Shown here: piece after piece, positions 34,304 to 44,990 of the stretch
Numbering within the stretch: position 1 is the stretch's first letter
How the letters are laid out: every line of letters starts with the position of its first letter
Source: Hsuehochloa calcarea
Taxonomy: Eukaryota > Streptophyta > Magnoliopsida > Poales > Poaceae
DNA length: 64,000 bases
Assembly: GCA_036346395.1 (NCBI GenBank)
Contig: CM070599.1
Coordinates: 23,923,232-23,987,231, forward strand
Reading direction: 5' to 3'
The notes under the pieces: generated by a model
The model's database searches: none
Seen by the model: only the letters and a program-made list of their open reading frames with translations
Told to the model about the DNA's origin: nothing
Made by a program: the position numbers and the translations under genes

Positions 34304-36587
34304 GGGACCCTAAAATATAATTCTAGACCCTCTGTGTGTTCTGCACTAGTCCAGGATCACGTTAGTGCATACAGTTTCAACATAAGTGAATATTGATCCA
34401 CACAACACGAGTTAATAGATAAACGAGTAACTTGAATAACAAATAACTGTTGTGACCTTAAGGTCGAGTTTTACATTTATTATGCCACACAGGGCTGGCA
34501 ATAGAGAATTAAATAGCAGCGGAACAAAAGTAAACTCTAGCGGAATCCCATCAATTCACCACAGGCAACTGACTGGGATCAAGACACTAACGATCATCAC
34601 CTTCATAGAACTTCTCTTCAAAAGCAAGCGATGACTCCTCCACTTCTGTTGATTGGTTATCGCAAAGGTGAGTACACAACCGTACTCCCAAGTCATACCA
34701 CATAATGCAATATATAGATGATTGCTATTTTCAAAGGAATGGCTTCTGTGGTTGTTTTTGCAGAAATACAACATTTGCAATTGAATACAAATAATAGATT
34801 GAAAGCATAATTCAAAACAAATAACAATATTAATTTATCATTTGATTTCACAAAGACACACAGTCTAAACAAGTTATTCACACAGTTGCACAAGTTATCT
34901 CACACAGCTGATCCTTCTCAATTTTTTTTTATGAAAAATTACCCATCGTGTGAAATTCCATAGCATGTCCATGACGGCGGATGCGGCTATATGAATAGAT
35001 TGATTAAACACTCTGCAGAGGTTGTATACTTTATCCACAAGATACGATCAGTGTAGTTAGCATTGACCATAACAAAACCTTTCAGAAACTTCATCTTAAA
35101 CATTGACACTCCCGATGTGCTTTACTGTCATCCAACTGATACACACAACGTTTGGTACGACACACACCGTTAGACAGGGATGCGGCGAACCTTCGCGCGA
35201 TGTGACCTATCTTGAAGTCCACACCTCCACCCATCACACCGCTAACTTACAACCTGAGTTGTCAATGGCAAGATTCCATAACGTACTAAGTTAAGCCCGT
35301 CCCATACCAGGTATGTGGTTGTACAGTAAGGCTCAGTTCAGTGGCGCACAAAGTTAAGTCATTAATTGACCAATGCAAGACTTTCAATTTCTAACTAAGT
35401 CACATATTTTATCATTCCCAGCACACAGCTCCACCATATCACACAGTATCCACCACTTGCCTTAGTCTAAATCTTTTTTCACCGTGTTGATTAAGTGCAA
35501 CACATGGTATCAACGAGTAATAGCACACAACACAAACAGTTCTATAATCACTTAGTCAAGTTTATATTTGCAACTGACATGAAATGATGACTTGTGGCAT
35601 GGCTAAGCAATCTGCTCGTATCTAACTAACCAACGTTGGTGCTACAATAATACCAACTAATAATGAACCAACCTAGGGTGACAAAAGATCATAGCATAAC
35701 AATAGACAAGGTGGATATAACAATTTGTAGTAATAACTAACCCAAAAGCATTTAAATAAATATTTGAAATAGAATGCAATAATTTGAATCAAAGTATTTT
35801 AAAAACTGGGTTCAACATGATCAAAGGTATAACTTACCTTGGAATAGGTTTAGGTACTGATCTTGATCTTGATCTTGAGACACTCCTTTTTCTCCAAAGT
35901 TCCCCGAAGTATAAACGTCTATTTGCAAACGAAGCAAATAAACAAAACAAATAAATAATAGAGACAGAATCAACTCTAAAAATTAAATTAAATTATAATT
36001 AAATAGATCTCGAATTTATATGAATTTAGAAATTTGAATGGGCTTAATCGGAGTTCGGATGCAAAAGATATGTGCTTTGGAAGATTGAATCTAAAGAAAA
36101 CCCTAATTTTGGATTTATTAGAATTTTTGAATTATTTTTCTAAAGAAAAATCAGATTATTGCGCAATGCTGGCGTCAGCGACGAATTTTTGGAAAAGAAT
36201 AAATAAAAGAAATTCTAACATGTGGGACCCACATGTCAGTGAGACGGCTCACAGTGGACTGAGTCTACCGAATAGTAGGAATCTGGAAGCGGTGGACCAG
36301 CCACGCACGCGCACACGTGGGCGCTGACTGGACGCCACGTCGACGACACGCAAGCACGGTTGTTGACGCTGAGGTGGCGGCACGCGATGACGACGGCGAG
36401 GGGCGGCGCTCGGGACCCGAGGGTCGTCGGCGAACGGCAGTGACTCGCCGGCGTTGGAGGGTACCAGGAAGTAGCCGACGCTAATGTGATCTCAGGGGTG
36501 CACTCACTGGCAACTAGGGTCAACGGCGGCGAGCTCAAAGTGGCGGAGAAGGCACTGCTGTTGCCAGGCGGCAGCTCCGGCAGCGGA
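34304..36587 (-). repeat. Gypsy 5' LTR remnant
   Basis: This is the continuation of the LTR split by the nested solo LTR; nine more bases lie at 32688-32696. It aligns with 23700 to about 25998 of the 3' LTR and stops at ggcagctccggcagcgg. About 930 bp of U3, including the TATA box, is missing. The element has therefore lost its own promoter. Confidence 0.85.
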
Positions 36588-38172
36588 AGCTCAAGATGAC
36601 GTTCTCAGAAAGAACTACATCTCACATGCGCCTAGTAGCAAAGTTGGCCATGAAGTCAATGCAAACAGCTACAAGGTGAGGAAACCTCACTCAAAAGAAA
36701 GAGGCAAGAAGGGTAAGGTCATGGGTCACAAAACCAAGCAGAATGCTCAAACCAAGAAAGGCGAACAAAAGAACCACGATGAGAAGCCCTATGGTCAGCA
36801 GGACCAAAGTTGTTATAAATGTGGCACTTGGGGATATTGGTCACGTGTTTGCCGTGAGCCGCAGCACGTGATTGATGCTTTCAAGTCTAAGCAGAAGGGC
36901 AAAGGACAGTATGAGACACACCTCGCCATTGTAGGCACAGAGGATCCACAATCATAGGTTGCACCCGTGGATGTGGACATCTCAGTAGCAGCCCCCATCA
37001 CACCTTCTTTGAACATCACAGCGGCAGCAGCTGTTGTTGCCGAAGAAGAGAGGTTGGACATGGAGCAGATTCCGGCAGAAGTTTCTTTATACTTCGCTGA
37101 TTCTGTCTAGTGCACGTATTGCACTTAGATTTTATAGACATTTACAATTTATGGTTGTGATAGAACATTGAATTTTGAATAATGGTTGTAAGCTCTAGGA
37201 GAGCAAAGCAATAAATTCTTTTGATGAGTCCTGCAAGATTTTTCCCGTATTAATAAAAGCAAGTTGTGTTATGTTTTGAAGTATTTTACTTATGTGTGTG
37301 GATTGCTTCCTGCTCATATTAATAAATAATTTATATATCAGAATGCGTGTGGCACCTTATGAAGGAAGTGTGCTTAGTAGATAGCGGCACAACGAATACC
37401 ATATTGAGAGAGAAAAAATTTCAGTCGATCAGCAAGAATGCTGGTAGTCTTACGACAATCGCAGGCAGCGATACTTGTATAATAGACTCAGGAAGAGCCA
37501 CAATTATACTCCCGATAGACACAACATTGATCATTAAAGAAGCCTTGTTGTACCTAGAATCGACTAGGACTCTCTTAAGCTTTAAAGATATTCGCGCTAA
37601 CGGTCTCCATGTAGAGACTGAAGAAGAGTATGGTAAGGAATACATGCTCATTACAAAGCGCAAAGAAAATGAGAAAATGGTATTAGAACGACTTCCTTCA
37701 TATGAATATGGGCTATACTACACTCACATTAAGGCACCTGCAGCCTCTTGAAAATCACTTTTAGAAGCTCTGAACTTTTCTATCTCTGCCATGATAGATT
37801 AGGCCACCCTGGTCTTAGAATAATGAGAAATATAATTACTAATTCTTAGGGACACAATGTCAATGTAAAGAATTTCCGAATCAAGAAGATTTTGTGTGCC
37901 CCGCATGTGCCACCGGGAAACTGATTACTAGACTCTCTACTCTGAAAGTAAATGATGAAATCCCAAAATTCTTTGATTGTATCCAAGGAGATATTTGCGG
38001 TCCTATACAACTCCTGTCAGGGCCATTTAGGTACTTTATGGTGCTCATCGATGCTTTCTTGAAATGGTCACATGTATGTTTATTATCTATGAGAAACCAT
38101 GCTTTTGCAAAGCTGATCTTGTAGATAATTAAAATTAACAATAATTTCTCTGATCATCATGTGAAGTCCATC
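36588..38172 (+). pseudogene. Ty1/copia gag-protease-integrase fragment
   Basis: The pieces fall in copia order. The gag tail has DVLRKNYISHAPSSKVGHEV and a zinc knuckle CYKCGTWGYWSRVC, in which Tyr replaces the usual His. The protease CLVDSGTTNTILREKKF starts near 37372. The GAG-pre-integrase segment has CHDRLGHPGLRIMRNIITNS and CPACATGKL (37790-37920). The integrase core IQGDICGPIQLLSG and FMVLIDAFLKW (about 37980-38065) carries two catalytic Asp residues. Stops and frameshifts separate the parts. The match ends near 38172, before the catalytic Glu, RT and RNase H. Neither LTR is present; both ends abut gypsy sequence. Confidence 0.85.
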
Positions 38173-39605
38173 AGGGTTTTGGGTTCCATTGAATTTCTCC
38201 AGGTTTGCTGGTCGGAACTTGTCTGGCCTGCGTACCGCTTGGAGTCTTGCTGAGAATGCTCGACAGCCCGTAATTGAGTCATGGAGCCTTTCTTGGAAAG
38301 GAGCTGGATTATAATCAGTTGGGGACCGATTCCTTTGGTTGGCATACTGAGTATCTGGTGCCCCAACTTGGTCATGGACGTTTGTATGATGCCTTCGACC
38401 AACTGCCTGGTTTAGGTGACGTCGAAGATCACCTGAACCAAGCAACCACTCCTCTTAACGAGGTGGGGGGTTTAATTCATGGAAGAGTTGTCTTCCCTCA
38501 TGACTCCCTTGTCGGAATCACTGACTAGGTCTAGATGTCGGACGGTTTTCAGTTCGACCATGCTGACTTCTACTAAGGGAGGAACGCTTGGACGAAATCA
38601 AAGTATGACTCTGTGACTTCCTTTGTTCCCTATACATCTCTGTACGTTGCGTGGTCTGCTGAAGGATCTCCGACACCTGCCCTGTAATATGAACATACCC
38701 CGGAGTCTCTGCCAGAGTAGGGTCCGGATTGTTTAAAATATTACAAACTCGTTGCAAGTTCTGTATTGTTACCGAGGGTCTTGAAGGATTCCTGTTGGCA
38801 GAAGGTGTTTAATGACTTGAATTCCTCTCGGCCCTATTGCTCGTCCCATTTGACCCATTATACGTAGTGGGGTAGAAATAGGTGAATTAGTCAATTGACA
38901 TCCACCAGTTCCATTGCCTCCGCCATCTCGGGTCGATGCTTGAATGTCAGCACCATTTCCATCACTGAGTGCTGGCGGGTTATGCTGTGAAGGATCGTGC
39001 ACGACATCTCGATTGATATTAGCGATTGCGTTAACCTCGTGCCACTAACAACAATATCCCGATGAGCTCCCATCGTAACTAAAGGAGAGCCTTCCATTAC
39101 TTCAGCAAGGAGCATCCATGACGAGGAACGGTTTGAGATTATCACCTCCGGTGGGCTTTGTAGTGGACCTAGCCTGATCTAGCAGATTTCTGATCGTATG
39201 TATAGCTTTATCATCTTCACCTGGTTTTCCGCCAGTGGCAATTTCATTGACACCACTACCAGGTGTTGGTCGGCCCCCGGAATACCTAGGAGTCGTCGGC
39301 GAACATCGGTTGCCCATGATCGTATCGAGAGTACCTTGACCCTCTGATTGCAGTGCTGAGATTTTGTTGTCGTTTTTGCCGGTCGGAAGAACCGGGCTTA
39401 TAGAGGCGTTCGGACATTCCAAAAAAGTCGGAATGGCTGATTCCTCTGGGAGTGCCACTGATGGGGACAATGAATCTCCTTCCATCTGGTCGATCTCACT
39501 AGTCTCAGTGAGCGGGGAGCCTGCGACGGAAGAGGATGACGACATCGCGTCGTGTTCCATGGCGCGGATGCATGCGTCCATGTCGAGGTCGTCATATTCC
39601 ACCAA
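38173..39605 (-). pseudogene. Second gypsy element: gag region (truncated)
   Basis: The - strand frame from 39605 starts MVEYDDLDMDACIRAMEHDA, followed by a Ser/Pro/Glu-rich region. Further on, in shifted frames, FSARLQAVRRPDKFRPANLE and KFNGTQNP (about 38260-38180) are the typical start of gypsy capsid domains. The gag is cut at about 38172 by the junction with the copia fragment. It has its own PBS and 5' LTR to the right. Confidence 0.65.
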
Positions 39606-39720
39606 ATCGAACTAGTTCTCCTCATTCCTTGTCTCTACCATGATCGGCGACAATGAAACAGAAGGAAGGTAAATGAGGATTGCTGAGCGAAAAAAATCTT
39701 CCAGAACTCAACGCCTTCTT

Positions 39721-39737
39721 CCCCACGGACGGCGCCA
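39721..39737 (-). other. Primer-binding site of second gypsy element
   Basis: On the - strand it reads TGGCGCCGTCCGTGGGG, the TGGCGCC-type PBS common in grass gypsy elements. It sits between the gag leader and the LTR. Confidence 0.65.
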
Positions 39738-42387
39738 TCCTACGATCAAGTCGCCGATCTTACAAAATAAAATAAGGAAACTCGCTTAAAATTCTTGGAG
39801 GAGAATAGGGTTGGTCTTTATTATAATGAACTGGTTTTTTACAGGGACGCCTTTGGCAAGGCAACAGACTATCCCTAATTACACTGAGTATATTGCTTGG
39901 AAAAAGTGGATTGTCTACAGTGATATTAATCACTTGGCCTCTAATTCGTATTGTTTGTTGTGCTTTGGTTGTTCTCTTCTAATGTTGTTTGTCGTTCACC
40001 TTTAAATACTAGCGAAGAGGCGACAATTATTCCTGGAGCAGACACATTATGAAAACGACCCGTCTGGTCGGGGAGGTAGTTGTTGTCAGTTGAAGAACCC
40101 CTGATTGCCAGTTTGTGTCAGTGGGAGATAAACATGGGCAAAAACTGTGTAGTAGTTATTGTCAGTGACTTAGGACTGAAAATCATCGTATGATTTGGAG
40201 TAGATAATGCACATATCTCATTCATCACACAGAAGGAATATACTCGGAATCGGGTCCAGGTACCAGTTCAAATATTCTTCGAGCAGTTATCTGGTTGGAC
40301 AAGAGGTAAAGTGCCTCTCCAACCAGGGTACTCGTAGAGCAATCTCTGTGATTCTTACGACCACAGGGGTCTTTAACCGCATGGGTTACAACCATAATAG
40401 GTTGCAGTGGTGCATGCATGAAAGGGATAAAACATGCAATCGTGGTTGTTGATGGAGCGAATTAGCGAAACAAGGCTGCTGATTCTTTGTGTCACTTGGG
40501 CCTATTGCTGCCTATGCTACCAAGGAAGAAGCAAGGGGAGGAAGGAGGAGAAGAGAGGAAGAAGAGAGGAAGGAAATCTAGGGTTTTGCACTCCGCGATC
40601 ATTCTTTGTCGAATTTCATGGGTAACAATCTGGTTAACCCTAGATTAATTGTTGTTCAATTTGTAGATCATTGGTTGATAGAAAGGGTAGGTATTTTACT
40701 ACCCTAGTTCGTTGAGTTGTGACGCAGAGCCTGACGAGAGTAATTAGGGATATTTAAGATCAGATTTAGATGTTGGTCCAATTAGAGAAATGTTAGATAA
40801 TCTCGTTAGCTTTCTAGGAAGGTTTTGATAATTGAAATTGGAGTAGCGAACGAAAAGACACAACCTTGGAAATGTTGCTGTCTAGATTTTGGACGTAGCT
40901 GAGAGACGTTGTGAAGATGAGTCATTTTCGTGTAGAAATTGGTAAAATTAAATATTAGTGTCAACTTGAATAATGTAGAAAATCTTATGTAGTTTTCAAA
41001 ACTCATATTTTTTCCTATATTTTAAAGTTTTAGAATTAAAGATATAAAATTATGAAACAGACTATTCTGACAGAATCTGGAACGGTCTTCGGGTAAAGAA
41101 ACAGAGTAGAAAATGGTAGAATTAGAGGTTTGCCATAACTAGGAAAAGTTAGGTTGTTTTGTGAGGATTCCATAAAGTCTTGGATGGTTGAATTTGGAGT
41201 TGGGATAAATATGTTAGAGCTATTTTAACTACTGGGACAACGGGTAGCGCTTCCGATAGTTTTGGGTTAAAAGGGGCCGGTTTGGCTTAGACGAGCGATG
41301 ACAGTTAGAATATAGTGTTGGTGCTATAAGGTTAAAATTTTGAGATGTGTTTTGAATTGTTTGTCCAGGTAGTATAGTCTCTTGTGCATTACCGCCGCTT
41401 TGCTATCCAGCGTCACAAAGATAAAGAGACAAGTGCATGGTAGACAGTGTTCATTAGTTGATCACTGTATTCTTAACCACTCATTACCATTATATTTGTG
41501 TGCTTTTACTTTATTTAATTACAAGCAATGCGAATGGTCATGATTTATTTCTTATTGTTTAATATGGTAATGTTGGAGGATGGTAATATTGATGAATCTA
41601 TGAATAATTATGCATTCATAAACATTATTGCATATGAGAAGGTGATCATGTTGATCACAACTCCACGGGAGTGATGGAAGTCCCCGATCCTTGAGGAGAA
41701 CAGGCTTGAGAGTGTGTCATCGACGGGTGAACACTCACGCTATACCGGTATACACTAAAGAAGTGCATGTGAACATTTAGTGTAGAGATGCATTGAATGG
41801 AAAATATTTGATGATTGTGTATGTGAATAAAGAAAAAGAATTGAGTGATTGAGCATGAGAATAAAGAGAAGAGAACAATTGATGTTGATGGTGATATTGT
41901 ATACTGCTGATTAAGCTTTGTTCATTGTTTATTATTGTACTTACTGAGTTGTGGACTCACCCTTACTCTACTGTTATTTTTAGGTGATCATTGACGACGC
42001 TTCACTTGGTAAGGGATAACACTTGGAATACTGCATACACTCAATTACTTGATCACTTGCCATGAGAAAACTTTGTCTTAGGGTAATGGTTTATACCTTT
42101 AGGACATAATAGACATTGAATAATTCTATATGATTGGTTGGAACTCGTTTATTCATTCAATAGTCTCCGTTTGATTGGTATTTCTTAATTCTTGAACTGT
42201 TATTCTGCTTTACTATCTAGAATTTAGATATATGTGTTTAACATGTCGTTATTCATATGTTATTGTGACCCGTGGACGGGCTTTTATATTGAATTACTTG
42301 CTGAAATTTTATTGTTAATTGATGTAAAACTAACTGTTAAAGTAGTTTAGTGACATTCCATGCTCAGTTCTGAGTTGTGGTGTTACA
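39738..42387 (-). repeat. Second gypsy element: 5' LTR (about 2.6 kb)
   Basis: The right end is clear: on the - strand the LTR starts TGTAACACCACAACTCAG at 42387, the usual TGTAACACC start of many grass gypsy LTRs. The left end must lie near the PBS at 39737, though no CA end could be fixed. No convincing gene lies inside; the frames seen are short. Confidence 0.6.
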
Positions 42388-42852
42388 TGTATATATATTC
42401 AAGGCAAGCTATGAGCTTGATTTGCAGCTTAAGATATGCACAATTTAGTGTTTAGGAGAGCATAAAAGCACTACTCGTTATGTATCATACGAGATGACGG
42501 CTCTTCGGCTATGGATCACCATTCTCTTACTTGGATTGGGTTCGGTCAGATGGTGAAGCATGGACTGAGGCAGGCTGCCTCAGCTTCCAGTCTCACCGTC
42601 CCATTGCTACAATGTTACTATGTCTGAAGAGGGGAAATGAAATAGGTACACGGCTTTTTAGCAATTCTATTAGAAAGGATGCATGAGGTACTCTGATTCG
42701 ACGGCGATGTGTTGGCTACAAGCCTGAAAGTACTGACAGAAGCAACTGCTCGCGTGATCTCACCTATCAGAATGTAATTGCAACTCCTGTTTCTAATCTG
42801 ATGTAGTACATCATAAGGAGGTTTCAACAAAAATAAAAGTATGTCCTAAGCA
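42388..42852. other. Unassigned DNA
   Basis: I see no gene or repeat here. An imperfect palindrome tgaggcaggctgcctcag lies at 42568-42585. Confidence 0.4.
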
Positions 42853-43365
42853 AGGATCCAAAAATTCCTACCGGGATAAATCCCGCTCGACAGTCAGTAC
42901 CGGTAACTGGGAAAAAAACCGGCTGTTTTTCAGAAATTGAATTTTGAACTGAGATTTTTGAAAACCAGTAACCGGACCGGTTGCCTCCCAAAAACCGAAA
43001 AAACTGGTTTAAAAAACCAGAAAAATCGGTCAAAATTTTGAATTAGAAAGTGTTTAATGAAGTGCATATTTAGCTCATACAATACGTAATCAAGTATATT
43101 TAGCTCATACAATACGTAATCTAACATATTTAGTTCATATGAAGTGCAAACCGGTTAAAAACAATAATTTAAGCATATTTAGCTTGTACAATATTTAATT
43201 TAGCATAAAATAGGCTTAAACCAACCTAAAAAGTGCATTATGGAGTTAAAAATTCAAATTTAAAATTGAATTTTTTAGCCAGTTACTATTCACCAGGTCC
43301 GGTAAGGCCGGTTACCACCGATTAGCGGGATTTTTTCCCCTGGTGGTAAGAAAGTTCAAACTGCA
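42853..43365. mobile_element. MITE with imperfect TIRs (hAT-like?)
   Basis: The left part (ttcctaccgggataaatccc, then cggtaactgg) is mirrored on the right (rc reads ttcttaccaccaggggaaaa, then aatcccgctaatcggtgg). Internal words such as accggttacc occur in both orientations. The core has three tandem copies of catatttagctcatacaata (43064-43140, the last diverged). Ends and target duplication are unclear, so the superfamily is tentative. Confidence 0.55.
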
Positions 43366-44770
43366 GCCAAATACCAGGAGCTGTGTTACTAATACTGAGA
43401 ATGGCTTGAACAGGAATGAGAATGTTGCATGAAATGCAGCGAAATATTTTGTGAAAAAAATATATAATGATGTGCTGTCAGAGTTTCAATGACTGCGAAG
43501 AAACAAATTACATAAATATGAATTCTACCTCTGTTGCACCATGCTATGAAAGTTGAGACTTGAATTGATGAAGACAATTGGCATTTGGTATCCCTGGTGA
43601 TTTAATCTCACATGGAAGATGGATTTTATTAATACAATTGTACAAAGAAAGAGAAGGGTAGATGAGCTACAACGCAACAAATTTCTTAACCCATTTCAGT
43701 TTATTTCCTGTTAATTTGTGATTTAGCGCAAAGGATGTTCTTCTGTCCTAGATATAGAAATTTGATCTTACTGTACTTTTGCAAAATTTGAAAGACCAAA
43801 CCAGGCCCAACTTTTCTCTGCGTGAAGACAAAACAATCTGTTAAATCATTCAATAAAAAGTTTGAGATTCTCCATCCAAATACTTCGGTTTCTGTCTCCT
43901 TCCCGTTGCAAGAATAAGACATGATCATTCTCGACTGACACATAAAAAAATGTGAATTGGGCAGAAAGTTGTCTAAAGTCAAATACCCCTTGCTAACTTG
44001 ATAAGGCCAAGATGCTCTTTTAAAAGGAGCGAAATGATTCAGAAAGCCAAGTTGCGGAATGTCAAATTTAACTGCCTGAATTGTGATTAGCTGGATGGTC
44101 AGAAATCTTCAGAGTAGCAACTAGCACGAACAATACAAGTTGATGTCAATGAATACTGATAGGTATGACATGTTTCAGTACATTGCAGTGTGATCTTCCA
44201 TTAACCAAACAGATGCAACTATGCAATCAAAGAAGCCTTTTTGTGAATTATGAGACAACCATCTGAAAGGAATAACGCCTAGTATTAGCACTGCAGGTCA
44301 AACTCAAACTGGAGGGAACAAATAGCTTTAAATAGTGGTGCATGACACTGACTCTTTCACATCACAACAGCATAATTGACTCAGGGAGATGAATTCCTCC
44401 CCAATGATACTACTATCCAAATAGAATATCAAGATTTCCATCGGATTGCGCGAATCACTGCATATATGGAGGGCGGCTCTATCAGCCAAACCTTTTGTTT
44501 TCTCGGAAATGGAAAATGGAGGAGGGCCCATTGGTGCAGTTCTTCAACTGTCTGTACCTCACCTTTCAACTGAAAATGTGCATGTCCCTGAAAACCTCAG
44601 CCTCTGTAACCTGCCCACCCTAATTAACTGAATATATTCTGGTACTAGTGCAAAATATTTGCGTCAATGATCGGTAATTGGTATCTGGGAAAGTTGAGGA
44701 TGGAGCAAACTGATACGCATCGACTCAGCAGTCAGCATCCCGTGACGCGGCCCGGTTCGTCCTTCGTATG
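43366..44770. other. Unassigned DNA upstream of MIR169
   Basis: No protein motif or repeat was identified. Part of 44600-44780 must act as promoter for the microRNA gene. Confidence 0.4.
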
Positions 44771-44782
44771 CCGTTTTTCGGC

Positions 44783-44791
44783 TATAAATAG
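44783..44791 (+). promoter_or_regulatory. TATA box of the MIR169 gene
   Basis: The sequence tataaatag stands in a GC-rich context (ttcggctataaatagcg). It predicts a transcription start at about 44812-44818, some 35 nt before the hairpin. That is a normal layout for plant MIR genes. Confidence 0.7.
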
Positions 44792-44851
44792 CGTGTAATG
44801 TAAGCGGTAATGCCTCGCCGATCATCAGTAGGAGGAAGAAGAGGGGCCTTG

Positions 44852-44990
44852 CATGAGGGCCAGAGCCTGACCCTGGTAGCCAAGGATGACTTGCCTATGT
44901 GCTCAATTCAGAAGCTCCGGTGCCCTGGCCGGTTCAGATGAGCTGATAGGCAGTCACCTTGGCTAGCCTGAGTGGCTCTTGTCTGTCATG
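44852..44990 (+). ncRNA. MIR169: miR169 precursor hairpin
   Basis: The 5' arm carries TAGCCAAGGATGACTTGCC plus TA at 44877-44897, identical to the mature miR169 form I know as rice miR169f/g. The 3' arm has the star strand GGCAGTCACCTTGGCTAGC at 44949-44967. The duplex has two single-base bulges and 2-nt 3' overhangs. The lower stem extends further: catgag..agagcc near 44852-44868 pairs with ggctct..catg near 44973-44990. The loop is about 50 nt. miR169 guides cleavage of NF-YA (HAP2-type CCAAT-binding) mRNAs and is tied to drought and salt responses in grasses. The member number cannot be set without comparing full precursors. No second miR169 copy was noticed nearby. Confidence 0.95.

Larger units (their letters stand above)
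23695..36587 (-). mobile_element. Ty3/gypsy chromovirus (Tekay/Del-like), 5'-truncated
   Basis: A - strand LTR retrotransposon. Going leftward from the right end it has: 5' LTR remnant (34304-36587 plus 32688-32696), PBS (32671-32683), an extra ORF, gag, protease, RT, RNase H, integrase, chromodomain, polypurine tract (26934-26945) and 3' LTR (23695-26933). Pol order and the C-terminal chromodomain place it in the chromovirus branch, where Tekay/Del (rice RIRE3-type) elements have LTRs of similar length. Stops and frameshifts in gag-pol and loss of the U3 part of the 5' LTR make it inactive. A solo LTR is nested in the 5' LTR. The right end abuts a copia fragment at 36588, so no target duplication can be checked. 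Confidence 0.9.
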
